Part shown: positions 8,418-17,363 of the stretch, piece after piece | Numbering within the stretch: position 1 is the first letter of the stretch | Layout of the letters: the number at the start of each line of letters is the position of its first letter | Source: Amycolatopsis pithecellobii | GTDB taxonomy: Bacteria > Actinomycetota > Actinomycetes > Mycobacteriales > Pseudonocardiaceae | Reading direction: 5' to 3' | Length of the DNA stretch: 64,000 nucleotides | NCBI RefSeq assembly: GCF_009707865.1 | Contig: NZ_WMBA01000029.1 | Location: 1 to 64,000 of the forward strand | Position numbers and translations under genes: made by a program | Notes under the pieces: model-generated | What the model was told of the DNA's origin: nothing | The model's database searches: none | Seen by the model: the letters and a program-made list of their open reading frames with translations, nothing else

Positions 8418-9805
8418 CGGAACTCCCTCAGCCGGTCACGGATCCCGATGGTGACGCCGGCGGCGGCGATCACCGAGAACACAGCAACCCCCGGCGCCAG
8501 CAACGTCAGCGCCTGCTCGGCGGAGCGAGTGTCGTCGAGGAAGTTCTGGCGGCCGATGTCGATCGCGGTGCCCAGCGCCTGGTCCACCTTGGCGAACGAA
8601 GCGGCGGCGCCGTTCGGCGCCGTCGGGTCCACTGCCTCGTGTACCGCGTCGGCGTAGTTGCCGCCGTCGTCCTTCGCGCGGATGTCCTTGTGGATGTCGA
8701 ACCACGTGGTGCCGGCCGCCTGCGCCGCCTCGATCTGCTCGCCTGCCTTACCGCTCATCAGCCCGTGCGCCTGTTTCAGCAAACTGGTGACCTGCGGGTG
8801 AAGCTGCTGGTAGTCCGCCTCGTAGGTGGAGCCGTCGCCGCGCGAGACAAGGGTCATCAGCTCGTCGGCCCTGGCCTGGACCGCGCCGCTGCGCGCCTGA
8901 ACCAGCACGTCAACCGGGTGGCTACCGTCGTCGCGGCCGTCGGCGACGAGCACGCTCTGCACGATGAGCGCGACCGTGCCCCACAACAACACCACCACCA
9001 TCGCGCCCGTCGCGACGACGAGCCCGATGTTGAGCAACCGGTTCGTCCGCCGGGTCAGGTAGATCTGCGTCGCGATGAGGGCGGCGATCACGACGATGAG
9101 CAGTGGCGTGCTGACCGAAAGGAAACCGCTCACGGCCTCCTGTTCGGCGGTCAGCCTGCCGGTGTCGAGCTGGTACAGATCCCCGGCCGCGGGCAGGATC
9201 ACCGTGCGCATGAGATTCGAGGCCTCGCGCAGATAGGACGCACCCACCGGGAAGCCTTGCAGGTTGTTCACCCGCGCGCGCTCGATGATGCCGGTGTAGA
9301 CCGGAAGATTGCGGCTGAGGATGTCGACCTTCTTGGCGGCGTCGCCGTAGCCTTCGGAGTCCGAAGCGGCTTTCGCGAGCGCGGCACCGGCCCGCGCAAT
9401 GTCCACGTTGTACCGGTCACGCAGTTCGGCCGGCTCGGCGCCGATCACCAGGAACGCGTTGGCCGAAGTGGCATCCGCGTCTGAGAGCGAGCGGTAGATC
9501 TCCTGCGATGCGGCGGTCAACGGCTCGCGGTGGTCGATCAGCTCGTTGATCGTGTCTTGCTTGTGCTGGACGGTAAAAGTCCCGACCGCGCCGAACACCA
9601 AGACCAGCACGACAAGTCCGACACCCATCGCGGTGAGCCTGCCCGGACTGCGACGCAGTGACTGGATCAGCCGGCGCCACGCGGTGACAGGCAGCTCGAC
9701 CAGACCGGCGAGACCGCTGCGCCCGGGTTCGCCCTCGGGTTCGGGCACGGGAGGTTCCGGCACGGGTCCGCTCGGCGCCCCCGGCCGCACCGCGGTACTC
9801 GTCAT
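8414..9805 (-). CDS. glnX: Membrane sensor GlnX
   Basis: A 463-residue membrane protein with four predicted transmembrane helices (about 50-72, 235-257, 265-290 and 435-455) and two helical extracytoplasmic loops. In mycobacteria GlnX interacts with GlnH across the membrane and activates PknG when amino acids are present. The ATG at 9803-9805 is chosen over one 33 bases upstream, which lacks a Shine-Dalgarno sequence. The gene starts the glnX-glnH-pknG operon. Confidence 0.9.
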   Translation of the reverse strand: MTSTAVRPGAPSGPVPEPPVPEPEGEPGRSGLAGLVELPVTAWRRLIQSLRRSPGRLTAMGVGLVVLVLVFGAVGTFTVQHKQDTINELIDHREPLTAASQEIYRSLSDADATSANAFLVIGAEPAELRDRYNVDIARAGAALAKAASDSEGYGDAAKKVDILSRNLPVYTGIIERARVNNLQGFPVGASYLREASNLMRTVILPAAGDLYQLDTGRLTAEQEAVSGFLSVSTPLLIVVIAALIATQIYLTRRTNRLLNIGLVVATGAMVVVLLWGTVALIVQSVLVADGRDDGSHPVDVLVQARSGAVQARADELMTLVSRGDGSTYEADYQQLHPQVTSLLKQAHGLMSGKAGEQIEAAQAAGTTWFDIHKDIRAKDDGGNYADAVHEAVDPTAPNGAAASFAKVDQALGTAIDIGRQNFLDDTRSAEQALTLLAPGVAVFSVIAAAGVTIGIRDRLREFR

Positions 9806-9904
9806 GAAATTTCCACCCTCCGCGTCACGTACCCGCATGAAGGTATCCGAGTCGCCGCGGACGTCGCCATGGAGTGTGGCCGTTTGTCATGGCGGGAGCA
9901 AGAA

Positions 9905-9975
9905 AAAGGCGAAGCGCCCCGGGGGTCCAGTGGGCTTGCCCCCTGGCGGGGGCACGGGGGCTCGACCCCCGAAAG
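9905..9975. repeat. GC-rich intergenic repeat element
   Basis: Between glnX and the second cold-shock gene lie stacked self-complementary G/C runs: GGGCTTGCCCCCTGG, CGGGGGCACGGGGG and GGGGGCTCGACCCCC. The words GGCGAAGCGCCCC occur at about 9909 and again at about 9993. This resembles the dispersed G/C-rich intergenic repeats common in actinomycete genomes. I cannot test the copy number from one window. Confidence 0.5.
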
Positions 9976-9998
9976 ACACGCGGAGCGAAAACGGCGAA

Positions 9999-10022
9999 GC
10001 GCCCCTGCGCGAGCAGGGGCGC
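9999..10022. terminator. Hairpin terminator of the cold-shock gene
   Basis: A perfect 10-bp stem (GCGCCCCTGC with its complement) and a four-base GCGA loop sit 16 bases beyond the stop of the cold-shock gene at 10039-10242. Confidence 0.75.
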
Positions 10023-10038
10023 CCCATTCGCGAAGCTC

Positions 10039-10242
10039 TTAGATGAGGCTGACAGAGGTGGCCTGCGGGCCCTTCTGTCCCTGACCGATCTCGAACTCGA
10101 CGCGTGCGTTCTCGTCGAGGCTACGGAAGCCGTTGCCCTGAATTTCCGAGTAGTGCACGAAAACGTCGCCGCCGCCGTTGTCGGGGGTGATGAAGCCGAA
10201 CCCCTTCTCGGAGTTGAACCACTTCACGGTGCCCTGAACCAT
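10039..10242 (-). CDS. Cold-shock domain protein (CspA family), second copy
   Basis: A 67-residue cold-shock domain with intact RNP1 (KGFGFI) and RNP2 (VFVHYS), very similar to the copy at 672-875. The start is the ATG at 10240-10242, after GGAG; the frame is open a little further but the extra residues are not conserved. The bases before the start are unusually A/T-rich (TTGTTTTT), which would keep the initiation region unfolded. The gene sits downstream of the ThDP enzyme on the same strand. Confidence 0.93.
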   Translation of the reverse strand: MVQGTVKWFNSEKGFGFITPDNGGGDVFVHYSEIQGNGFRSLDENARVEFEIGQGQKGPQATSVSLI

Positions 10243-10335
10243 AAAAACAATCTCCAAATACAGCAAAGAAATGGAGCACCGGTGCGATGCTCCGGCACTC
10301 AGTCAAGCACAATTCGGCGCGCGGCGCCAACCTGT

Positions 10336-11961
10336 TCACGAAGATCGGTCCGAACGGAACAAGGCGGACAACCTCACCTCGGGCTCCAGCACGTCGGGAT
10401 CGGTCCGCACATCGATCACACTCGGACGCTGGTGACGCATCGCGCGACCGACGGTCGGCTCCAGCTGTTCGGGTGACTCGACGGTGTAGCCGACCGCGCC
10501 GAACGCCCGCGCCGACGACGCGAAATCCAGGGTGCCCATCGCCACCCCGGACAGCCGCCCGTGTGTGCGCGCCTGATGCATCGCGACGTCGGCGTTGAGC
10601 CCGTTCTGGCTGACCACGACGATCACCGGCGCCCGGTAGCGAACCGCCGTCTCCAGCTCGTGCCCGGTGCTCATGAAGCTGCCGTCGCCGACCATCGCGA
10701 CGACCGTGCGCTGCGGTGCGGCGAGCTTGGCCGCGACCGCCGCGGGCACCGCGTAGCCGACGCCCCGGTCGGCGGGGCCGAGCTGGGTGTGCGGTTCGGT
10801 GAAACACCAGTAGCGGTGCACGAAACTGGCGAAGTTGCTGGAATCCGTGGTGACAACCGTGTCCTCGGGCACCATCTTGCGCACCGCGCGCACCACGTCC
10901 GCGGGGTGCACCAGCACACTGTCGCGCACGTCCGGAGGTGTCATGAACGTGTGCGTCGCCGCGTTGGCCGCCGAACTGCGCCGCGTGCGCGGGGACACCA
11001 GCCCGTTCAGTTCACGCAGGAACGGCCCCACCTCGGCCTCGATGCGAAAGGTCAGCCCGCGCCGGTGCGACGGGATCAGCCCGGTACCGATCATCACCAG
11101 CGTCTGACTCGTCGACGGGTAACGGAAGTTCTGGGTGGTGACCTCGTCGAGGCGGGTGCCGATCGCGAGCACCAGATCGGCGCGGTCGAGCGCGTCCAGC
11201 TGCCGCGCGGGGATGCCGATGCCGAGGTGCCCGGCGTAGCGGGCGTGGTTCTCCGGGAACGCGTCCTGACGGCGGAACGCGTTGTACACCGACAACCCCA
11301 GCTGCTCGGCGAGCTTGATCAGCTCGTCACGGGCCGGGCGGACGCCGCTGCCCGCGATGACGACCGGGTAGCGGGCATCGGCCAGCAGGTTCGACACCTC
11401 GTCCGCGGACCGCAGCAGCGCGCCGCCTCGGTCAGGACCCGGATCGGGCTGAGGCACGCCCGCGTCGTACGGCGCGACCCAGAAATCGTCGGGCACGATG
11501 AGCACCGCCGGACCACGGCGACCGCGCCGCGCCTCGCTGAGCGCGTCGGCGAGCATGATGGGGACCTCGGCGGCGGTGCCGGCGCGCGCGAACCATTTCG
11601 CGAACGGGCGGAACGGCGAGAACAGATCCGGCCCGTCGGTTTTGTCGCCGGAGAGGTTCACCGATGGCCGGTCGGGCAGCAGCACGACCAGCGGAGTCTC
11701 GTCCTGGCTCGCGGTCTGCACCCCGGTCAGCAGGTTCAGCATGCCGGCGCCGCGCGTGCCCAGCAGCAGTGCCGGCCGGTCCCGTAGCTTGCCCTCGGCC
11801 TCGGCCATGAAGGCGGCGCCGACCTCGTGCCGGGCGGTGACCAGGGCCACGGGACCTTCGAACTGGAGGACGTCGAGGAGTTCGAGGAACGAGTCACCGG
11901 CCACGGTGTACGCGCGCTGTACCCCGGCGTCGCTCAATACCCGGACCGCCATCCGCGCCAC
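10336..11961 (-). CDS. Thiamine-diphosphate-dependent enzyme (acetolactate synthase-like)
   Basis: A 541-residue enzyme with the three domains of the pyruvate oxidase/acetolactate synthase family: an N-terminal pyrimidine-binding domain with the catalytic Glu in VTARHEVGAAF, a central domain, and a C-terminal diphosphate-binding domain with MVGDGSFMST (GDG) and the metal site completed near NGLNADV. It is divergent from IlvB and no small regulatory subunit lies nearby, so branched-chain biosynthesis is unlikely; a 2-oxoacid decarboxylase or carboligase role is possible. The GTG start follows AAGGGTGG. It is divergent from the gene at 12081. Confidence 0.8.
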   Translation of the reverse strand: MARMAVRVLSDAGVQRAYTVAGDSFLELLDVLQFEGPVALVTARHEVGAAFMAEAEGKLRDRPALLLGTRGAGMLNLLTGVQTASQDETPLVVLLPDRPSVNLSGDKTDGPDLFSPFRPFAKWFARAGTAAEVPIMLADALSEARRGRRGPAVLIVPDDFWVAPYDAGVPQPDPGPDRGGALLRSADEVSNLLADARYPVVIAGSGVRPARDELIKLAEQLGLSVYNAFRRQDAFPENHARYAGHLGIGIPARQLDALDRADLVLAIGTRLDEVTTQNFRYPSTSQTLVMIGTGLIPSHRRGLTFRIEAEVGPFLRELNGLVSPRTRRSSAANAATHTFMTPPDVRDSVLVHPADVVRAVRKMVPEDTVVTTDSSNFASFVHRYWCFTEPHTQLGPADRGVGYAVPAAVAAKLAAPQRTVVAMVGDGSFMSTGHELETAVRYRAPVIVVVSQNGLNADVAMHQARTHGRLSGVAMGTLDFASSARAFGAVGYTVESPEQLEPTVGRAMRHQRPSVIDVRTDPDVLEPEVRLSALFRSDRSS

Positions 11962-12080
11962 GGTCCACCCTTGCTGATACGTGATGGATCAAGGTAAGCA
12001 ACCTTCACTACCCCGGTCAAGTGAACGGAAGGTATCGACAGTGAGGCGCGATCATCCCTGAGTAGACCTAGGGTGGGCTT

Positions 12081-13352
12081 GTGCCGAACGAAACCGTCTT
12101 CACCTACGGGGCGCCCGCGCTCAAGTACGGGCCCGGCGCCTGCGAAGAAATCGGATACGACCTGACGCAGGCCGGTGCCCGGCGGGTGCTGGTACTGACC
12201 GACCCTCAGGTTGCGGCGACCGGCTGGCCGGCGCGGATCGCCGAGGGGCTCGCCGGATACGGCCTGCACGCGGAGATCTACGACGGCGTGCACATCGAGC
12301 CGACGGACGTGAGCATGGCCAAGGCCGTCGACCACGCGCGCGGTACCGGGCCGTGGGACGCGTTCGTCGCCGTCGGCGGTGGGTCCACGATCGACACCGC
12401 GAAGGCCGTGAATCTGTTGACCAGCAACGAGGGCGAGTTGATGGACTACGTCAACCCGCCGGTCGGTGGTGGCCGCGCACCGGGCAACCCGTTGAAGCCG
12501 CTGGTGGCGGTGCCGACCACAACCGGGACGGGGGCCGAGAGCACCACAGTCTGCGTGCTGGATGTGTTGTCGCTCAAGGTGAAAACCGGGATCAGCCACC
12601 TGCGCCTTCGGCCGACGCTCGCCGTCGTCGATCCGCGGCTGACCGTCAGCCAGCCCGCCATGGTGACCGCCGCGAGCGGGATGGACATCCTGTGCCACGC
12701 CGCGGAGAGCTACACGTCGAAGTTCTATACGGATTTCGAGCAGAAGAAGCCCGAGCAGCGGGTTCCGTACTGCGGCGCCAACCCGATCTCCGACATGTTC
12801 GCCGAGCGGGCGCTGGTGCTGCTGCGCGATTCGCTGCCGGCGGCGGTGGAGAACGGCGAGGATGAGCGGGCACGGGAGAACCTCGCGCTCGCCGCGACGT
12901 TCGCGGGCCTCGGTTTCGGCAACGCCGGGGTGCACATCCCGCATGCCAACGCGTATCCGATCGCGGGGCAGGTCCGCGATTTCGTGCCGGCGGGGTACCC
13001 GCCCGGCGAAGCCCTTGTGCCGCATGGCATGGCGGTGTCACTGACCGCGCCCGAAGCGTTCCGGTTCACCTTCGAGGCCGCGCCGGAACGGCACATCCGG
13101 GTCGCGCAGTTGCTCGGCCCGGACGTCGAGCGCGCAGGCGATGACGCCGACTACCTGCCCGCGGTACTGCGGCGGCTGATGGCCCGAATCGGGATTCCGG
13201 ACGGTATCGGCGCGGTCGGCTACACGGAGTCCGATGTGGACAGTCTGGTCGAGGGTGCGCTGAAGCAGCAACGACTCCTGGCCGGCGCGCCGCGAACCCC
13301 GACCGCGGATGATCTCGCCGGGATCTTCCGCCGCTCGGTTTCGCTGTGGTGA
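12081..13352 (+). CDS. Iron-containing alcohol dehydrogenase, hydroxyacid-oxoacid transhydrogenase type
   Basis: A 423-residue group III (iron-dependent) alcohol dehydrogenase. The nucleotide site is GGGSTIDTAKAVN and the metal ligands lie in the SGMDILCHAAESY and VPHGMAVSLTAPEAF segments. The long insert NPPVGGGRAPGNPLKPL and overall pattern resemble hydroxyacid-oxoacid transhydrogenase (human ADHFE1), which oxidises 4-hydroxybutyrate with 2-oxoglutarate as acceptor. That assignment is from family resemblance. The GTG start is at 12081. The divergent ThDP enzyme could supply or use a related oxoacid. Confidence 0.82.
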   Translation: MPNETVFTYGAPALKYGPGACEEIGYDLTQAGARRVLVLTDPQVAATGWPARIAEGLAGYGLHAEIYDGVHIEPTDVSMAKAVDHARGTGPWDAFVAVGGGSTIDTAKAVNLLTSNEGELMDYVNPPVGGGRAPGNPLKPLVAVPTTTGTGAESTTVCVLDVLSLKVKTGISHLRLRPTLAVVDPRLTVSQPAMVTAASGMDILCHAAESYTSKFYTDFEQKKPEQRVPYCGANPISDMFAERALVLLRDSLPAAVENGEDERARENLALAATFAGLGFGNAGVHIPHANAYPIAGQVRDFVPAGYPPGEALVPHGMAVSLTAPEAFRFTFEAAPERHIRVAQLLGPDVERAGDDADYLPAVLRRLMARIGIPDGIGAVGYTESDVDSLVEGALKQQRLLAGAPRTPTADDLAGIFRRSVSLW

Positions 13353-13395
13353 ACGTGCCCGCCGTGCGAAAACCACTGCGAGCTACTCTCGACCC

Positions 13396-13761
13396 GTGAA
13401 TTCCGGGTTCGCGGTGGTCGTGGCGGTGGCCTCACTGGTCGTCGCCGCGTGGGCGTTCGTGCTCGCCGCGCGGAACCGGGAACCGCAACGCGCGCTGCTC
13501 GCCGGACTGGCCGTGGTCGAGCTGCTGGTGGTCGCGCAGCTGGTGCTCGGGATCGTGCTGCTGATCGGCGGCGGGCGGCCGGGCAATCTCGTGACGTACC
13601 TGGCGTACCTCATCGGCGCGCTGGTGATCATCCCGGCCGGTGCGGCGTGGGCACTGGCCGAGCGCAGCCGGTCCAGCACGGTGATCCTGGGCGTGGCCTG
13701 CCTCGCGATCCCGGTGATGGTGTTGCGGCTGCACCAAATCTGGGGAGGCGCGAGTGCCTGA
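13396..13761 (+). CDS. Small integral membrane protein, 121 aa
   Basis: Four predicted membrane helices in 121 residues from the GTG at 13396 (VNSGFAVVVAVASL). No characterised family is recognised; it resembles short actinobacterial hypothetical membrane proteins. The open frame extends upstream into the end of the previous gene but those residues are not hydrophobic. It overlaps the next gene by eight bases, so the two are probably translated together and may form a complex. Confidence 0.7.
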   Translation: MNSGFAVVVAVASLVVAAWAFVLAARNREPQRALLAGLAVVELLVVAQLVLGIVLLIGGGRPGNLVTYLAYLIGALVIIPAGAAWALAERSRSSTVILGVACLAIPVMVLRLHQIWGGASA

Positions 13762-14158
13762 ACCGCGGAACACCGCCACGGGCCCGGGCCGGGTGCTCGT
13801 CGCCGTATACGCGATCTTCGCGCTGGCCGCGACGTCGCGTGCGGCCGTGCAGATCTCGACCAAGTTCCACGAAGCGCCCCTCGCGTACGTCCTTTCCGCG
13901 GTGGCGGCGGTCATCTACATCATCGCGACGGTGGCGCTGGCCCGCCGCGGCTCGACATCGTGGCGTGTCGCGCTGGTGTGCCTGTCCGTCGAGCTCCTCG
14001 GTGTGCTGAGCATCGGCACGCTGAGCGTCTTCGACACCGAGGCCTTCCCCGATGCGACCGTCTGGTCCGGCTACGGCGAGGGTTACCTGTTCATCCCGTT
14101 GGTGCTGCCCGTGCTCGGCCTGTTGTGGTTGCGCCGCACGGCCCGCGTGTCGCGATGA
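13754..14158 (+). CDS. Small integral membrane protein, 134 aa
   Basis: Four predicted membrane helices in 134 residues, starting at the GTG at 13754. The layout mirrors the preceding gene, with which it overlaps, suggesting a pair. It also overlaps the amidase start by four bases (ATGA). Function unknown. Confidence 0.7.
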   Translation: MPEPRNTATGPGRVLVAVYAIFALAATSRAAVQISTKFHEAPLAYVLSAVAAVIYIIATVALARRGSTSWRVALVCLSVELLGVLSIGTLSVFDTEAFPDATVWSGYGEGYLFIPLVLPVLGLLWLRRTARVSR

Positions 14159-15588
14159 CCGAGGACATCTGCTGGCTGAGCGCGACCGAACTGGTCCATG
14201 CGCTGCGCGAGCGGGAGCTGTCCGCGCGCGAGGTGGTGACCGCGCAGCTGGACCGGATCGAGCGCGTCAACCCGGCGGTCAACGCGATCGTGACGCTGCT
14301 GCCGGAGTATGCGCTCGAACAGGCCGCCGACGCCGACCGGCGACTCGCGGCCGGTGAGCCGGCCGGCGCCCTGCACGGGATTCCGATGGCACACAAGGAC
14401 ACCCACGACACGGCCGGCATCCGCACCACCTATGGCTCGCCCGTGCGAACGGACAACGTGCCGGACACGGACGAGCTGATCATCGAGCGGCTCCGCAGGG
14501 CGGGCGTGATCACCCTCGGCAAGACGAACGTGCCCGAGTTCGCCGCCGGCTCTCACACGTTCAACCCGCTGTTCGGCGCGACGCGCAACCCGTACCGGCC
14601 CGACCGGAGTGCGGGCGGCAGCAGCGGGGGCGCGGCCGTCGCGCTCGCCTGCGGTCTGCAGCCGCTGGCCGACGGGTCCGATATGGGTGGCTCATTGCGC
14701 AACCCGACGTCGTTCAACAATGTCGTCGGCCTGCGGCCCGCGCCGGGCCGGGTGCCGGGCTTTCCCGGCCCTGCTGCCTGGTCGACGATGGCGGTGTCCG
14801 GTCCGCTCGCGCGCACGGTCGCGGATGTCGCGCTGATGATGTCCGTGATCGCCGGTCCGGACGACCGTTCGCCGATCTCGATCAGTGAGTCTGGAAGCGC
14901 TTTCACGCAGCCGCTCGAACGCGATCTCACCGGGTTGCGCGTCGCGTGGAGTCCGGACCTCGGGGGGAGTTTCCCCGTTGACCCCGTGGTGCGGTCGACA
15001 CTGGCGGCGCAGGTGCGGGTATTCGAGGAACTCGGTTGCGTGGTCGAGGAGGCGAGCCCCGCACTGACCGGCGCGGACGAGGTGTTCCGGACGCTGCGGG
15101 CGTGGCAGTTCGAGCTGACGCTGGGCCCGGTGCTGGACCAATCGCGCGAGCTGCTCAAACCGAGCCTGGCGGACAACATCGAGCAGGGCAGGCGCCTGCA
15201 CGGCACGGACCTGGCACGCGCCGAAACCCTGCACACCCAGCTGTACCACGAGATGCGGCGGTTCTTTCACCGGTATGACGTGCTGGCGCTGCCGGTCAGC
15301 CAGGTGCCGCCGTTCGACATCGAACTGGAGTACCCGACCTCCGTCGACGGCGTGCCCCAGTACGACTACCTCGACTGGATGCGGTCGTGCTACTACATCA
15401 CCGTGACGGGCTCGCCGGCTTTGTCGGTGCCGGCCGGGTTCACGCCCGACGGCCTCCCCGTGGGGTTGCAGTTGGTCGCGCCCCATCGTGGCGAGTTCGG
15501 TCTGCTGCAGATCGGCCACGCCTTCGAGCAGGCAACCCGGTTCGGGCTGCGCCGGCCCGCGTTACCGCCGCACCCGGTGGCGCCGTGA
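14155..15588 (+). CDS. Amidase signature family enzyme
   Basis: A 477-residue amidase that hydrolyses carboxamides with a Ser-Ser-Lys triad. The lysine is in the GIPMAHKDTH segment, the cis-serine in SAGGSSGGAAVA, and the nucleophile in the DGSDMGGSLRNP segment. There are no GatC or GatB neighbours, so this is not the tRNA amidotransferase subunit. The ATG overlaps the preceding stop (ATGA), placing it in the operon with the two membrane proteins. Its 3' end overlaps the convergent GH15 gene by 27 bases. Confidence 0.88.
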   Translation: MTEDICWLSATELVHALRERELSAREVVTAQLDRIERVNPAVNAIVTLLPEYALEQAADADRRLAAGEPAGALHGIPMAHKDTHDTAGIRTTYGSPVRTDNVPDTDELIIERLRRAGVITLGKTNVPEFAAGSHTFNPLFGATRNPYRPDRSAGGSSGGAAVALACGLQPLADGSDMGGSLRNPTSFNNVVGLRPAPGRVPGFPGPAAWSTMAVSGPLARTVADVALMMSVIAGPDDRSPISISESGSAFTQPLERDLTGLRVAWSPDLGGSFPVDPVVRSTLAAQVRVFEELGCVVEEASPALTGADEVFRTLRAWQFELTLGPVLDQSRELLKPSLADNIEQGRRLHGTDLARAETLHTQLYHEMRRFFHRYDVLALPVSQVPPFDIELEYPTSVDGVPQYDYLDWMRSCYYITVTGSPALSVPAGFTPDGLPVGLQLVAPHRGEFGLLQIGHAFEQATRFGLRRPALPPHPVAP

Positions 15589-17343
15589 CGGGCCGGGGTG
15601 CAGGAGGCGGGCGGTATTGATCAGGCCGACCATGCTGAACGCTTGCGGGGTGTTGCCGATCTGGCGGTGACGGCCGGTGTCGTATTCCTCGCTGAGCAGG
15701 CCCACGTCGTTGCGCAACGCGAGCAGCTGCTCGAACAGCTGCTGGGCCTCGGTGGTGCGGCCGATGCCGTGCAGGGCGTCGGTGAGCCAGAAGCTGCAGG
15801 TCAGGAACGCTCCTTCGGAACCGCTGAGGCCTTCCAGTTCGGGGTCAGGGTCGTAACGGCGCAGCAGGCCGTCGTGGGCGAGGTCGCTTCGCACCGCTTC
15901 GATGGTGCCGACCACCCGCCGGTCGTGCCACGGCAGGAAGCCCACCCGCGGGATGAGCAGAAGCGCCGCATCAAGGGCTTTTGACCCGTAGAACTGGGTG
16001 AACGTGTTGCGGTCGGGGTCATACGCATGAGCGCACACGTCGTCGTGAATGCGTGCGGCCAGCGCTCGCCATTCGTCGAGCGGGCCGTCGAGGCCGTGGC
16101 GTTCGACGGTGTGTACGGCGCGATCCACGCCAGCCCAGGCCATGACCTTGGAATGCGTGAAATGCCGGCGCGGGCCGCGGACCTCCCACAGACTGTTGTC
16201 CGGCTGATCCCAATGCCCCTCCAGGTAATCGAGCATGCCGCGTTGCAGTTCCCATGCCTCGTGTTCGACCGGAAGGCCGGTGTCACGCACCAGGTGCAAC
16301 CCGTCGAGAACCTCACCCCACACGTCGAGCTGGAACTGCCCGGAGGCCGCGTTGCCGACCCGCACCGGCCGGGATTTCTCATACCCGGCAAGCCAGTCCA
16401 CAGTGGACTCCGTGATGCGGCGGGCACCGTCGAGGCCGTACATCATCTGCAGATCGGCCGGGTCACCGGCGACGGCACGCACCAGCCATTCCCGCCAAGC
16501 GCGCGCTTCCTCGGTGTAACCGGTGCCCAGCAAGGCCTGCAAGGTGAACGTGGAATCCCGCAGCCAGCAGTAGCGGTAATCCCAGTTCCTGCTGCCGCCG
16601 AGCTGCTCGGGCAGTGACGTGGTGGCCGCGGCCAGTATCCCGCCGGTGGGCGCGTAGGTAAGCGCTTTCACGGTGATCAGCGCCCGCCGGACCGCGGCCT
16701 CCCACGGACCGCGGTAGCGGCAGCGGGAGATCCACTCGGTCCAGAAGCGCTCGGTGTCCCCGAGGGCCTGTTCCGCGTCCAGCGCGCGGGGTTCGGGCAG
16801 GTGCGAAGGCCGGTAGCCGAGCACGAACGGCACCCGTTCACCGGCCGCGACTTCGAACCGCGCGCTCAGGGCTGCGCCGTCGTTGGTCACGGAGACCGGG
16901 GTGGTCAACGAGACGGCGTCGGGGCCCGCGATCGCGGTGTGCGCGGTGCCGTCGCCGTGAATCCAGGGAACGATCGAGCCGTAGTCGAACCGTGGGCGCA
17001 CCGTCATGCGCATCGGGACGCGTCCGGTGACCCCTTCGACGATGCGGACGACGGTCGGCGTGTCACGACGCGGTGGCATGAAATCGAGCACCCGCACCGT
17101 GCCGTCGGGGGTTTCCCATTCGGTGGCAAGCACGAGCGTGCCGTCGCGGTAACTCCGCCGGGCCTCTCCGGACACCGGGGCGAGCTGCCAGGTGCCGGCC
17201 TGCTCGTCCTGCAACAACGCGGCGAAGCAGGCGGCCGAGTCGAACCGTGGCAGGCAGAGCCAGTCGATATCGCCACGGCGTGACACCAGCGCCGCCGTGT
17301 GCAGATCGCCCAGCAACGCGTAATCCTCGATCAGCGCGGCCAT
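15562..17343 (-). CDS. Glycoside hydrolase family 15 protein (glucoamylase/trehalase type)
   Basis: A 593-residue cytoplasmic enzyme of the GH15 family, closest in layout to actinobacterial trehalases: an N-terminal beta-sandwich (residues 1-220) opening with MAALIEDYALLGDLHTAAL, then an (alpha/alpha)6 catalytic barrel. The general acid lies in SLWEVRGPRRHFTHSK and the general base in GSEGAFLTCSFWL. It has no signal peptide. It is the last gene of the operon that begins with the SDR at 22441, 20 bases after the enolase-superfamily gene. Trehalase and glucoamylase activity cannot be told apart from this sequence. Confidence 0.85.
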   Translation of the reverse strand: MAALIEDYALLGDLHTAALVSRRGDIDWLCLPRFDSAACFAALLQDEQAGTWQLAPVSGEARRSYRDGTLVLATEWETPDGTVRVLDFMPPRRDTPTVVRIVEGVTGRVPMRMTVRPRFDYGSIVPWIHGDGTAHTAIAGPDAVSLTTPVSVTNDGAALSARFEVAAGERVPFVLGYRPSHLPEPRALDAEQALGDTERFWTEWISRCRYRGPWEAAVRRALITVKALTYAPTGGILAAATTSLPEQLGGSRNWDYRYCWLRDSTFTLQALLGTGYTEEARAWREWLVRAVAGDPADLQMMYGLDGARRITESTVDWLAGYEKSRPVRVGNAASGQFQLDVWGEVLDGLHLVRDTGLPVEHEAWELQRGMLDYLEGHWDQPDNSLWEVRGPRRHFTHSKVMAWAGVDRAVHTVERHGLDGPLDEWRALAARIHDDVCAHAYDPDRNTFTQFYGSKALDAALLLIPRVGFLPWHDRRVVGTIEAVRSDLAHDGLLRRYDPDPELEGLSGSEGAFLTCSFWLTDALHGIGRTTEAQQLFEQLLALRNDVGLLSEEYDTGRHRQIGNTPQAFSMVGLINTARLLHPGPSRRHRVRR

Positions 17344-17363
17344 CCTGGCTCACTCCTTCCGGC

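Noticed and set aside
11991-12005. AAGGT-N5-ACCTT inverted repeat, possible IdeR/DtxR box upstream of the ThDP enzyme
   Set aside because: The half-site spacing is two bases too short for the iron-box consensus and the second half matches poorly.
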